Positions 43,792 to 52,818 of a stretch of 64,000 bases of DNA are shown here, piece by piece. Location: contig NZ_VCQT01000045.1 in NCBI RefSeq assembly GCF_005938655.1, positions 310,001 to 374,000 on the forward strand, read 5' to 3'. The DNA is from Alloalcanivorax gelatiniphagus. Lineage in GTDB: Bacteria > Pseudomonadota > Gammaproteobacteria > Pseudomonadales > Alcanivoracaceae. The translations under genes and the position numbers were made by a program. Position 1 is the first letter of the stretch. Each line of letters starts with the position of its first letter. The notes under the pieces were generated by a model that saw nothing but the letters and a program-made list of their open reading frames with translations, was not told where the DNA came from and did not search any database.

Positions 43792-45453
43792 CTACACCAC
43801 GGTGGCGGCGTGGCGGCCGGCACGGCGGCCGGAGAAGATGCAGCCGCCCAGGAAGGTGCCTTCCAGAGCGTTGTAGCCGTGGTAGCCACCGCCGCCGAAG
43901 CCGGCCACCTCGCCGGCGGCGTACAGGCCGGCCACCGGATCGCCGGCCGGGTCGAGCACTTGGCCGTCCACGTTGGTGTGCAGGCCGCCCAGGGTCTTGC
44001 GGGTGAGAATGTGCAGGCGCACGGCGATCAGCGGGCCGTGTTGCGGGTCCAGGATCCGGTGCGGTTTGGCGGCGCGGAACAGCTTATCGCCCAGGTAGCG
44101 GCGGGCGCCGTGGATGGCGGTGATCTGGGCGTCCTTGGCGTAGGGGTTGTCCATCTGGTTGTCGCGGGCGGTGAGTTCCGCGTGCAGCCGCTGGTAATCG
44201 ATGCGCTGCTCGCCGGTGAGCCGGTTCATGCCGTCCACCAGGGTTTTCAGGTCGTCGGCCACCACGAAGTCCTCGCCGTGTTTCTTGAACGCCTCCACCG
44301 GAGCCGGCGCGCCCTTGCCGAGCCGGCTCTTGAGCACTTCCTTCCATTGTCCGGAGGTCATGTCCGGGTTCTGTTCCGAGCCGGACAGGGCGAACTCTTT
44401 TTCGATGATCGACTGGTCGAGCACGAACCAGGAATAGTCATGGCCGCTTTTCAGGATTTCCTTGAGGGTGGCCAGGGTGTCATAGCCGGGCAGGCAGGGC
44501 GCCGGCAGGCGCCGGCCGTTGGCGTCGAACCACAGGGACGAGGGGCCCGGAATAATGCGGATGCCGTGGTTGGGCCAGATCGGGGCCCAGTTCTTCAGGC
44601 CCTCGGTGTAGTGCCACATGCGGTCGCTGTTGATCACCGCCGCGCCGGCGTCCCGGGTAATGGCGATCATGCGGCCATCCACATGGTGGGGCACGCCGGA
44701 CACCATGCTTGCCGGCGGTTCGCCGAGGCGGTCCCGGGGCCAGTATTCGCGCACCAGATCGTGGTTGCCGCCGATGCCGCCGGAGGTCACCAGCACGGCG
44801 CCGGCCAGGAATTCGAAGTCGCCGATCACGTCCCGGGAGGAACGCTCGCCCCGTTGCACGGTGCTGGGCGCCAGCACCTCGCCGGCCACCCCGGTGACCC
44901 GGCCGTCGGCGGTCAGTATCCGGCTCACCTGGTGGCGGGCCTTGAGGGTGATGCGGCCTTGGTCCATGTGTTCGCGCACGCGCCGCTCGAACGGCGCCAC
45001 CACCCCGGGGCCGGTGCCCCAGGTAATGTGAAAGCGCGGCACTGAGTTGCCGTGGCCGGTGGCGGTGGAGCCGCCCCGTTCCGCCCAGCCCACCACCGGG
45101 AACCAGCGCATGCCCTGATCGTACAGCCAGGGGCGCATTTCACCGGCGGCGAACTCCACGAAGGCCTCGGCGGTTTTGCGTGGCCAGTAGTCCTGCTCGC
45201 GGTCGAAACCGGCACTGCCGAGCCAGTCCTGCAGGGCCAGCTCGGCGCTGTCCTTGATGCGCAGGCGGCGCTGCTCCGGGCTGTCCACCAGGAACAGGCC
45301 ACCCAGGGACCAGTGCGCCTGGCCGCCCATCGAGTTTTCGCCTTCCTGCTCGACGATCAGTACCGATTTGCCGGCGTCCGCCAGTTCCGCGGCGGCCACC
45401 AAGCCGGCCAGGCCGGCGCCGACGACGATGGCATCGCTATGGTTGTTATTCAT
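43792..45453 (-). CDS. FAD-binding dehydrogenase (3-ketosteroid dehydrogenase-like)
   Basis: The 553-residue flavoprotein starts with the FAD Rossmann motif IVVGAGLAGLVAAAELADAG and ends with the second FAD motif GLYAAGEVAGFGGGGYHGYNALEG. The layout is that of the fumarate reductase/KstD flavoprotein family that removes 1,2-hydrogens from ketosteroids or reduces double bonds. Substrate residues cannot be assigned by eye. The ATG at 45453 has GGGAG upstream. It is not next to other steroid genes, so steroid use is only a family-based guess. Cytosolic, soluble. Confidence 0.82.
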   Translation of the reverse strand: MNNNHSDAIVVGAGLAGLVAAAELADAGKSVLIVEQEGENSMGGQAHWSLGGLFLVDSPEQRRLRIKDSAELALQDWLGSAGFDREQDYWPRKTAEAFVEFAAGEMRPWLYDQGMRWFPVVGWAERGGSTATGHGNSVPRFHITWGTGPGVVAPFERRVREHMDQGRITLKARHQVSRILTADGRVTGVAGEVLAPSTVQRGERSSRDVIGDFEFLAGAVLVTSGGIGGNHDLVREYWPRDRLGEPPASMVSGVPHHVDGRMIAITRDAGAAVINSDRMWHYTEGLKNWAPIWPNHGIRIIPGPSSLWFDANGRRLPAPCLPGYDTLATLKEILKSGHDYSWFVLDQSIIEKEFALSGSEQNPDMTSGQWKEVLKSRLGKGAPAPVEAFKKHGEDFVVADDLKTLVDGMNRLTGEQRIDYQRLHAELTARDNQMDNPYAKDAQITAIHGARRYLGDKLFRAAKPHRILDPQHGPLIAVRLHILTRKTLGGLHTNVDGQVLDPAGDPVAGLYAAGEVAGFGGGGYHGYNALEGTFLGGCIFSGRRAGRHAATVV

Positions 45454-45629
45454 GATCAGGCTCCCCGTCTCGGTCATGCCAAAGCTAGCAGCTTTGCGGA
45501 GGATTCGTCAGTGGCCATTCATTGATTCTTTTTCTCCGGCCTTTTGATTTTTTTTGCGGTCGGCTATTTTTGTATAAAAAAACCCGCTGAAGCGGATTTT
45601 AAGGACGATAAAAAAACAGAGGGAAGGGT

Positions 45630-46724
45630 ATGAATAGGTCAATAAGTTTAATGTTTTTACTTGCCGTATTTGTTGTCGGTGGATGCGAAACAACCCACGA
45701 AGCCCGTCCCGCCCCGCCCGAGGGTTTCGCAGAGAGCCAATACGCGGTGGTGCAAACGTTCTTTGCCACCGATCGCAACCTGGAAGAGGGCCGGCGCGGA
45801 GAAGTCGGATTCGGCGGGGAGCGATCGGATATTCGCTACGGGCGCTGCCACGTCAGTATCCCCCGTGACCACAGGATGGGGGAGCTGGAATCACCCTCGA
45901 TACTGCGATTCGAATTCAGGGAAGACCCCGCCAAGCATGTGGTGCTGCTGGAGACCCGGCTACAAGAGCGGGAGCGGTTTTTCTCGGAAATACGCGAAGA
46001 GGTGGAGGCGTCCTCCGGGAAGAAGGCCTTCGTGTTCGTTCATGGCTACAACGTCTCCTTCGAGGATGCGGCACGCAGAAGTGCCCAGATGACCTACGAC
46101 CTGGGCTTTGATGGCGCGCCGGTATTTTATAGCTGGCCCTCCAGAGGCAAGCCGCAGGCTTATGTGGTGGACGGACAGAACGCGGAGTGGTCCGAGGCCA
46201 ATCTGGCCAGGTTCCTGTCCGCGTTCTTCCAGGAGTCGGAAGCGGAAAAGGTGTATCTGATTGCTCACAGCATGGGCAGCCGCATTCTTTCCCGGGCACT
46301 GATTTCCGCCATGCAGGATGATCCGACCATTGGCGAGCGGGTCGAGGAGGTCATCTTCGCCGCGCCGGATATCGACGCCCAGGTTTTTGCCGAGGACATC
46401 ATGCCCCGAATAGCGAGCGGCGTTTCACCGGTGACGTTGTACGCCTCTTCCAAGGATCTGGCGCTGGCGGCATCGAGAAAGGTTCACGGTGGTTATTCCA
46501 GGGCCGGTGATACGGCAAGGGGCGTGGTCCTGTTGGACGGCTTGGAGACCATCGACGCCTCCTATGTGGAGACCGGTTTTAACGGGCATTCCTATTTCGC
46601 TGACAACCGGTCCATTTTGTCGGACATGTTCTACCTGATAAGAACAGGCGCCCGTGCCTCGCACCGGTTCGGCCTGACGGAAGTGGATGCCGAGGATCAG
46701 GTCTATTGGCAATTCAAGAGATAG
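45630..46724 (+). CDS. Alpha/beta-hydrolase lipoprotein (DUF900-type esterase)
   Basis: The 364-residue protein has a lipoprotein signal with lipobox VVGGC (Cys at residue 19) and then a DUF900 alpha/beta hydrolase domain. Visible elements are FFATDRN, FVFVHGYNVSFEDAARR with the oxyanion region, YSWPSRG, the nucleophile elbow IAHSMGSR, and a likely catalytic His in TGFNGHSYFADN. It should be an outer-membrane or periplasmic serine esterase with unknown substrate. The start at 45630 follows AGGGAAGGG. A short hairpin with a T-run precedes it at about 45574-45600. Confidence 0.84.
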   Translation: MNRSISLMFLLAVFVVGGCETTHEARPAPPEGFAESQYAVVQTFFATDRNLEEGRRGEVGFGGERSDIRYGRCHVSIPRDHRMGELESPSILRFEFREDPAKHVVLLETRLQERERFFSEIREEVEASSGKKAFVFVHGYNVSFEDAARRSAQMTYDLGFDGAPVFYSWPSRGKPQAYVVDGQNAEWSEANLARFLSAFFQESEAEKVYLIAHSMGSRILSRALISAMQDDPTIGERVEEVIFAAPDIDAQVFAEDIMPRIASGVSPVTLYASSKDLALAASRKVHGGYSRAGDTARGVVLLDGLETIDASYVETGFNGHSYFADNRSILSDMFYLIRTGARASHRFGLTEVDAEDQVYWQFKR

Positions 46725-46734
46725 CGACCCGCCG

Positions 46735-47247
46735 CTAGCCAAAGCCGGGCAGGGCGCCCTGGCCGCCGGCCAGGCGGCGCTCGTGATCGAGCAGCCACTG
46801 CTTGCGGGCCAGCCCGCCGCCGTAGCCGGTGAGGGTGCCATTGGCGCCGATCACCCGATGGCAGGGCACGATGATACCCAGGGGATTGCGGCCGTTGGCC
46901 AGCCCCACCGCGCGGGCGGCACCGGGTTTGCCCAGGCGCTGGGCCAGCTCGCCGTAGCTGGCGGTTCCGGCGTAGGGAATGGCCAGCAGGGCCCGCCAGA
47001 CCGCCTGCTGAAAGTCGCTGCCCGCCGGGGCCAGGGGCAGGTCGAAGTCCCGCCGCTGGCCGGCGAAGTACTCGGCCAGTTGCTGGCGGGCGGCCTGGAA
47101 GGGGGCGTCGGCCCGTTGCCGTTGCGCTTCCAGGGCGGGCCGGTGTTTCTGGGCGTCCATGTACAACCCGGTGAGAGCCTCGCCGTCGCCGAGCAGCAAC
47201 AGCGGGCCCAGGGGGGAATCGGTTTCGCTGTATAGAAGCCGGGGCAT
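46735..47247 (-). CDS. ogt: Methylated-DNA-protein cysteine methyltransferase
   Basis: The 170-residue protein has the Ogt/MGMT active site [21 protein letters not shown], with C as the methyl acceptor, the DNA-binding helix segment [18 protein letters not shown], and LANGRNPLG. It repairs O6-methylguanine and O4-methylthymine by a suicide transfer. The N-terminal domain ([20 protein letters not shown]) is Ogt-like and lacks the Ada regulatory zinc domain. GGAG is 5 bases before ATG 47247. It converges with the lipoprotein gene. Length fits Ogt (about 170 aa). Confidence 0.92.
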   Translation of the reverse strand: MPRLLYSETDSPLGPLLLLGDGEALTGLYMDAQKHRPALEAQRQRADAPFQAARQQLAEYFAGQRRDFDLPLAPAGSDFQQAVWRALLAIPYAGTASYGELAQRLGKPGAARAVGLANGRNPLGIIVPCHRVIGANGTLTGYGGGLARKQWLLDHERRLAGGQGALPGFG

Positions 47248-47326
47248 GGTGTCTCCGCGCGGGGCCAATGGGAAGATCAGCATAGTCTCCCCGGGCAGCG
47301 GCGGCTCGCCGTTTTCGGACCTGGTG

Positions 47327-48448
47327 TCAGCGGCCCATGAACTCGGAGACCAGGCCCAGCGAGTCGATGCTGTCGCACACCAGCTTGATGCACACCAGCA
47401 GCGGGACCGCGATCAGAATGCCGACCACGCCCCACATCCAGCCCCACAGCAGAATCGACAGAAACACCATCACCGGACTCAGCGCCAGCCGGTGACCAGC
47501 CACGGTGGGGGTGATGAATTGCCCTTCCAGCACGTTCAGGCCGAGGATCAGCGCCGCCGGCAGCAGCGCTTCGTAGAAGCCGTCAAATTGCAGAATGCCG
47601 ACCATGGCGATCACCACCAGGCTCACCACCGGCCCGATATAGGGGGCGTAGTTGAACAGGCCGACCATGACGCCGAACAGGATCGGGTTGGGCACGTCGA
47701 GCAGATACAGAATCAGGGACGCGGCCACCGCCAGGCACACGTTGATGATGGTGATGGTGCCCAGATAGATGGCGATGCTGTTCTGGATTTCACGCACCGT
47801 CTCCACCGCCGCCCGTTTGTTCTCGAACTGGGGAATCACCCGCACCAGCTTGCGCAGAAAGGTGTCGCCGGAGGCCAGCATGAAGTACAGAAGAATAAAG
47901 CTGATGGCGATGCCATAGAGCGCCGACCAGGTGCCGGACATCAACCATTCCACCGGGCTCCACGGCATGTCCGCCTCGCCCTGGCCGCCGGCGCCTTTGT
48001 CCGTGGCGGTCATCAGCGCGAACTGGTCGCGGGCCTGGCGCAGCTTTTCCATGGGCGCCGCCAGTTCGCGGAATTCCAGTTCGATCTGGCGCAGGTCCCG
48101 GGGGGCTTTTTCCAGCCATTCCATGGCCGGCTCGCTGAGGCCATAAAGGGCGCTGACAACGATGGAGAACACCAGCAGCACCACCACCGCCGCGCTCACC
48201 GGCGGTGGAATGCGCAGCGGGCGCAGTGCCCGCACCAGGGGCGTGAAAATCAGGCTGGTGAGAAACGCCACCACCAGGGGTGCGAACAGGGTGGCGGCGG
48301 CGTACAGGGTGTACATCACCAGCAGAACGAAGATGCCGGTGAGCATCGCCGAACGCACCGTTACCCTTTCCATCAGCTTGCGGGTTTCCCGGCGGGTGAC
48401 GAGATCTCCCTCGTCGTCGGGCCGGTCCTCGGTGCGCGGGTCGTCCAT
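47327..48448 (-). CDS. AI-2E family (YdiK/PerM-type) transporter
   Basis: The 373-residue protein has about eight membrane helices, with the family region [20 protein letters not shown] and [15 protein letters not shown] near residues 255-300. The late helix pair [24 protein letters not shown] is the typical AI-2E/PerM signature. The cytoplasmic N-terminus is highly charged ([20 protein letters not shown]). The family is thought to include quorum-signal or ion exporters, with weak functional evidence. The start at 48448 is a good fit; earlier extension to 48955 overlaps the potassium channel gene antisense and is rejected. Confidence 0.82.
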   Translation of the reverse strand: MDDPRTEDRPDDEGDLVTRRETRKLMERVTVRSAMLTGIFVLLVMYTLYAAATLFAPLVVAFLTSLIFTPLVRALRPLRIPPPVSAAVVVLLVFSIVVSALYGLSEPAMEWLEKAPRDLRQIELEFRELAAPMEKLRQARDQFALMTATDKGAGGQGEADMPWSPVEWLMSGTWSALYGIAISFILLYFMLASGDTFLRKLVRVIPQFENKRAAVETVREIQNSIAIYLGTITIINVCLAVAASLILYLLDVPNPILFGVMVGLFNYAPYIGPVVSLVVIAMVGILQFDGFYEALLPAALILGLNVLEGQFITPTVAGHRLALSPVMVFLSILLWGWMWGVVGILIAVPLLVCIKLVCDSIDSLGLVSEFMGR

Positions 48449-48634
48449 CGGGCGGGCCTTCTCTGTCCTTGAGCGTGGAAACAAAGAGTCTACGGCGCCA
48501 GCGGACGGAAAATGAGGCCCCCGTCGTAAAAAGCGGTAAAGCGGCGCCACCGTCCCAGCGCGCGGCACGCTGGCGGCTCGCGGCGGCGCTACGATAAACT
48601 GCCGCCATCGGCATCCGGCCAAAGGGGGGCGTGT

Positions 48635-49075
48635 GTGTTCTACATTGTGACCGTTAACGTCCTGCTGGTGACGGCGGTGGTGCTGATCCACTACGAGTTT
48701 CTCTCGCGCATCACCGCCTGGCTGCCGAAGGCCGGCATCAAGCACCGTTACCGGGTGCTGGTGGGCGTGGGTGGCGCCCTGGTGGCCCACGCCGTGGAGG
48801 TGTGGCTGTTCGGCGCCGCCTACTACGTGATGGTCAACCGGCTGGGCTGGGGCGAATTCAACGCCACCTTTTCCGGCAATTACAACGGCACCCTGATGGA
48901 CTGCGTGTATTTTTCCTTCACCGTCTATACGACCCTTGGCTTCGGCGATATCCAACCCCTGGGCGACGTGCGCTACCTGACCGGCATCGAGGCACTGACC
49001 GGGCTGGTGCTGATCACCTGGACCGCTTCCTTCCTGTATCTGGAAATGCAGCGTTACTGGCGCCGGCCCGGCTGA
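48635..49075 (+). CDS. Two-helix potassium channel-like protein
   Basis: The 146-residue protein has four hydrophobic segments, with a pore loop carrying the K+ selectivity filter TTLGFGD near residues 98-104 before the final helix. The second segment and pore resemble the ion-channel (Ion_trans_2) family. It may form a tetrameric inner-membrane K+ channel. The start is GTG at 48635, directly after the GGGG-rich ribosome-binding site AAAGGGGGGC; no ATG is better. It is divergent from the AI-2E gene across about 190 bases. Confidence 0.85.
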   Translation: MFYIVTVNVLLVTAVVLIHYEFLSRITAWLPKAGIKHRYRVLVGVGGALVAHAVEVWLFGAAYYVMVNRLGWGEFNATFSGNYNGTLMDCVYFSFTVYTTLGFGDIQPLGDVRYLTGIEALTGLVLITWTASFLYLEMQRYWRRPG

Positions 49076-49181
49076 GGCGCCGGCTTTGCCTGAAAATGGG
49101 CGCTGATCGATTTGTCAGCGCCGCCGTGGCGGTAGACAATTCTTCAGGTGTTGAAAAAAACAACAACTGGAGAAACACGAC

Positions 49182-50489
49182 ATGCTGAACCGCGCATCAC
49201 AACCCCTGGTCCGCCTGGTGGACCGTTACCTGCCCGATCCTTATATCTTCGTTCTGATTCTTTCCCTGGTGGCGGCGGTCGCCGCCATGGCCGTGGAAGG
49301 CCAGTCGCCGGCGGCGGTGATGGACATGTGGGGCAAGGGCTTCTGGGGCCTGCTCACCTTCTCCATGCAGATGCTGCTGGTGCTGGTCACCGGCTTCATG
49401 CTGGCCAGCACGCCGCTGGTCAAGGGCATACTCGACAAGCTGGCGGCCCTGGCGCGCTCCCCGGGCCAGGCCATCCTGCTGGTCACCTATGTGTCGCTGG
49501 TGGCGAGCTGGATCAACTGGGGCTTCGGTCTGGTGGTGGGCGCCCTGTTCGCCAAGGCCCTGGCCCGGCGCATCCAGGTGCATTACCCCTTGCTGATCGC
49601 CAGCGCCTACGGCGGCTTCGTGGTCTGGCACGGCGGCCTGGCCGGGTCCATTCCGCTGACCATCGCCACCCCGGGGCACTTCACCGAGAGCCAGATCGGC
49701 GTGATTGGCACCGGTGATACCATTTTCGCATTCTTCAATCTGGCCATCGTGGCCGCCCTGTTTATCGTGGTGCCGGTGATCAACCGTCTGATGCTGCCGC
49801 CCCAGGAGGAAAGCGTGTTCGCCGACCCCAAGGCCATCGAGGATCCGGAGGTACCGGACGTGACCCCGACGCGCCCCGCCGAGCATCTGGAGAACAGCCG
49901 CGTGTTGGCCTGGCTGGTCGGTTTCAGCGGCGTGGCCTACGCGGTCTCCTATTTCAGCCAGGGCGGCGGCCTGAACCTGAACATCGTCAATTTCATGTTC
50001 CTGTTCCTGGCCATCGTGCTGCATCAGACCCCGCGCCGGCTGCTGATCAGCCTCAATGAGGCGATCAAGGGCGGCGCCGGTATCGTTATCCAGTTCCCGT
50101 TCTACGCCGGCATCATGGCGATCATGACCGACTCCGGCCTGGCGGCCACCATCTCCAACGGCTTCGCCTCCATCGCCAGCGCCGACACCCTGCCGTTCTG
50201 GAGCTTTATCAGCGCCGGCGTGGTGAACATCTTCGTGCCCTCCGGCGGCGGCCAATGGGCGGTGCAGGCGCCGGTGATGCTGCCCGCCGCCGAGGCCCTG
50301 GGCGCGGACGTGCCCCGGGTGGCCATGGCGGTGGCCTGGGGCGATGCCTGGACCAACCTGCTGCAGCCGTTCTGGGCGCTGCCGGTGCTGGCCATCGCCG
50401 GGCTCAAGGCCAAGGACATCATGGGCTACTGCCTGATATTGCTGATCGTCACCGGCGTGATCATCAGTGCCGGGCTGACCTTCCTTTAG
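49182..50489 (+). CDS. atoE: Short-chain fatty acid transporter
   Basis: The 435-residue permease matches the AtoE family: LVRLVDRYLPDPYIFVLILS at the start, GFGLVVGALFAKALARR near residue 115, LIASAYGGFVVWHGGLAGSI, IQFPFYAGIMAIM, and the FVPSGGGQWAVQAPVMLPA signature near residue 350. About eleven membrane helices are predicted. It imports short-chain fatty acids such as butyrate or acetoacetate for beta-oxidation. ATG 49182 follows GGAGAAACA. It is not beside atoDAB genes in this window, so its regulation by AtoC is unlikely here. Confidence 0.92.
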   Translation: MLNRASQPLVRLVDRYLPDPYIFVLILSLVAAVAAMAVEGQSPAAVMDMWGKGFWGLLTFSMQMLLVLVTGFMLASTPLVKGILDKLAALARSPGQAILLVTYVSLVASWINWGFGLVVGALFAKALARRIQVHYPLLIASAYGGFVVWHGGLAGSIPLTIATPGHFTESQIGVIGTGDTIFAFFNLAIVAALFIVVPVINRLMLPPQEESVFADPKAIEDPEVPDVTPTRPAEHLENSRVLAWLVGFSGVAYAVSYFSQGGGLNLNIVNFMFLFLAIVLHQTPRRLLISLNEAIKGGAGIVIQFPFYAGIMAIMTDSGLAATISNGFASIASADTLPFWSFISAGVVNIFVPSGGGQWAVQAPVMLPAAEALGADVPRVAMAVAWGDAWTNLLQPFWALPVLAIAGLKAKDIMGYCLILLIVTGVIISAGLTFL

Positions 50490-50515
50490 CGCCGGCAGGC
50501 CGGGGCCTGCTTCGC

Positions 50516-51931
50516 TCAGCCGGCCGCCGCCGGGGGCGGTGTTTCCGGCAGGTGATTTTGGAGTTCGCGGGCCAGCGCCAGCAGGACCCGGTCGCGGCCG
50601 GGTAAAGCATCCAGGGCGATGCCCATGGGCAGGCCGGACCGGTCCAGACCCATGGGCAGGGTCACGCCGGGCAGCCCGGCGGTGCTGCCCGGGTCGGTGT
50701 TGCGAATCAAGGTCGGAAAGGTCGGCACCGCCTCGCCATTGAGTTGCACGGTGTCGTCCTCGCCGATGGCGCGGGCGGTCAGCGGGCAGGTCGGGAAGGC
50801 CATGGCGTCCAGTTCATTGCCGGCCAGGTAGGTGGCGTAGGCCGTGATCAGAGCTGGCCGGCGGTGGCGCAGAATGTCCAGGTACTGTTCCCATGGCACG
50901 CCCTGTTGCGGGTCATTCATCATCGCCAACAGGCCGTGCACGTCCGGGCTGACGGTGCCTTCCACCACCTGATTCAGGGTAACGCCGCAGCCGCTGTCGG
51001 CCAGGTAGCGTCGCAGATCCTGAATCCCCTCGTAGAACACCAAGGGCATGCTGGCGGGCGCCAGCAGGGTCGCCAGGTCCGGGATGGGTTTCTCCACCAG
51101 GGTGACGCCCTGCCGGCGCCAGGTCTCCAGGGTGGCGCGGCCCCGCTCGGCCACGTCCGGGTCCAGCTGCTCCCAGAAAAAGGCGTCCGGCACGCCGATC
51201 CGGCAGGCCGACAGGGGCCGGGTCGGGGTGGCGGTGTCACCGGTGACCACTTCGTCGATAAGCAGCAGATCTTCCACGTGACGGGCCAGCGGGCCGGCGG
51301 TGTCCCGGGTGCCGGAAATCGGCACGATGCCGGCGTTGGGCCAGCGCCCGGCGCTGGGGCGGAAGCCGAACAGGCCGCACAGGGCGGCGGGCACCCGCAC
51401 CGAACCGCCGGTGTCCGTGCCGATGCCGGCGGGCGCCAGCCGGGCGGCCACCGCCACCGCGGTGCCGCTGCTGGAGCCGCCGGGAATGCGTTGGGGGTCA
51501 TAGGGGTTGCGGCTCGGCCCGGTACAGGGGTTATTGCCGGTGGCGCCGTAGGCCAGCTCATGCAGCGGGTTCTTGCCGAGTATCAGGGCGCCGGCCCGGC
51601 GCAGCGCGGCGACCACCGGCGCGTCCTGGGGCGGCCGGTGGTCCGCCAGGGCCGGTGTGCCGGCGGTGGTGGGCCAGCCGGCGGCATCGATGTTGTCCTT
51701 CAGCACCAGGGGCACGCCGTGCAAGGGGCCGGGCGCCTCGCCTGCGGCCAGCGCCCGGTCCGCCGCCCGCGCTTGCGCGAGCGCCAGGTCCGGCTGCAAC
51801 GCCATGAAGGCGTTCAGGGATTGCCGCGCCTCGGCGCGTTCCAGCAGATGCCGGGTCAGGGTTTCGCTGCTTAGCGCGCCGCTGCGCAGTGCCCGCGCGG
51901 TGTCGGCCACGCCGCCTTCATGCCCGTTCAT
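50516..51931 (-). CDS. Amidase signature family hydrolase
   Basis: The 471-residue enzyme has the amidase Ser-cisSer-Lys triad: Lys in LVLKDNIDAAG near residue 78, and the Gly/Ser-rich region IPGGSSSGTAVAVAA and GTDTGGSVRVPAALCG near 151-186. It hydrolyses amides, in a range from acylamides to indoleacetamide; the substrate is not deducible. I choose ATG 51931, with GAGG 5 bases upstream, rather than the GTG at 51937. The next gene upstream on the same strand is a LuxR-type regulator, a likely controller. Cytosolic. Confidence 0.87.
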   Translation of the reverse strand: MNGHEGGVADTARALRSGALSSETLTRHLLERAEARQSLNAFMALQPDLALAQARAADRALAAGEAPGPLHGVPLVLKDNIDAAGWPTTAGTPALADHRPPQDAPVVAALRRAGALILGKNPLHELAYGATGNNPCTGPSRNPYDPQRIPGGSSSGTAVAVAARLAPAGIGTDTGGSVRVPAALCGLFGFRPSAGRWPNAGIVPISGTRDTAGPLARHVEDLLLIDEVVTGDTATPTRPLSACRIGVPDAFFWEQLDPDVAERGRATLETWRRQGVTLVEKPIPDLATLLAPASMPLVFYEGIQDLRRYLADSGCGVTLNQVVEGTVSPDVHGLLAMMNDPQQGVPWEQYLDILRHRRPALITAYATYLAGNELDAMAFPTCPLTARAIGEDDTVQLNGEAVPTFPTLIRNTDPGSTAGLPGVTLPMGLDRSGLPMGIALDALPGRDRVLLALARELQNHLPETPPPAAAG

Positions 51932-52028
51932 AGCCACCTCTTTTGTTGGTATTGGACTGATTGCCCGAGGGTAGGCCGGGGCGAATGGCAGCGGTATCCA
52001 CGAAAATGGGGAGGTCGGTGTCGGTGGA

Positions 52029-52748
52029 TCAGTATCGGTGGGTCAGCGCCGCCAGTTCCGCGCGGTTGGAGCAGCCGGCCTTGGCCATGCCGTGATTGAG
52101 GTGCGAGCGCACCGTGGCGTAGCCGATCTTGAGGGTGGCGGCGATGTCCTTGTCGGTCAGGCCCCGGGCCACCAACTCCGCCACCTGCCGTTCCCTGGCG
52201 CTGAGGGCGGCGAGGGGAGACGCCGGCCGGGCGAAGGCGCGACACAGGTGGGGCTGGAGCACATCCAGCAGCTCGATTTCCCGCCGCTGGAAGTCGGGGC
52301 GGCCCCGGGCGCGCCAGACGCGCAGGTCGCCCAGGTCCCGGTCGCCCTGGAACAGGAACAGATTGATGCCGTGGTGCAGGCCGTCATGGCGGAGAAATTC
52401 GTTGAAGAATTCGGTTTTTTCCAGCTCGCTCTGCGGCATCACCGCGCGCACCGGCGTGGCCCGCCGGCGGGCGCGCAGGTTCCGGGTGATCGGGTCCCGG
52501 AACTGAAACCAGTTCAGATAGCGGTCCAGATTCTCGCCGCTCATGTTATGGGCCAGGGGGCGCTCGTTGGTGCCGGTGTCGCCGTTCCATACGAACGAGG
52601 CACAGAAATCCGCCCGCAACAGCCGGGTCACGCCCTCCAGGACCCGCTCACGGGGATCACACTCCGGCGCGGCGTTGTCCAGGGTATGGATAAGATCGGC
52701 GAGCATGGTGAGTTCCGCCGTGCTCATGTCGTGCACCGTTGGACGCAT
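52029..52748 (-). CDS. LuxR-family transcriptional regulator
   Basis: The 239-residue protein ends in a LuxR helix-turn-helix (LSARERQVAELVARGLTDKD, then ATLKIGYATVRSHLNHGMAK). Its N-terminal 165 residues form a sensory domain without the acyl-homoserine-lactone ligand pattern. Conserved sensory residues could not be assigned. It lies upstream of the amidase on the same strand, with 97 bases between, so it probably controls that gene, and possibly the downstream-facing MCP-like gene. The start at 52748 (MRPTVHDMS) is used; ATG 52727 is possible. Confidence 0.82.
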   Translation of the reverse strand: MRPTVHDMSTAELTMLADLIHTLDNAAPECDPRERVLEGVTRLLRADFCASFVWNGDTGTNERPLAHNMSGENLDRYLNWFQFRDPITRNLRARRRATPVRAVMPQSELEKTEFFNEFLRHDGLHHGINLFLFQGDRDLGDLRVWRARGRPDFQRREIELLDVLQPHLCRAFARPASPLAALSARERQVAELVARGLTDKDIAATLKIGYATVRSHLNHGMAKAGCSNRAELAALTHRY

Positions 52749-52818
52749 GGTCGGGCTCCAGAGCGGGTAACCCCGTCATCATGCCCGCTCCGTGCTCAGG
52801 AAGAAAAGGCCACCGGGG

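Noticed and set aside
45574-45600. Hairpin with T-run before the lipoprotein esterase gene
   Set aside because: The stem is only four to five bases and the T-run is oriented for a minus-strand transcript that has no visible gene; listed only as a note in that gene entry.
47159-48472. Plus-strand frame of 437 codons opposite the AI-2E transporter
   Set aside because: Strongly His/Gln/Arg-rich low-complexity translation typical of antisense of hydrophobic GC-rich genes.
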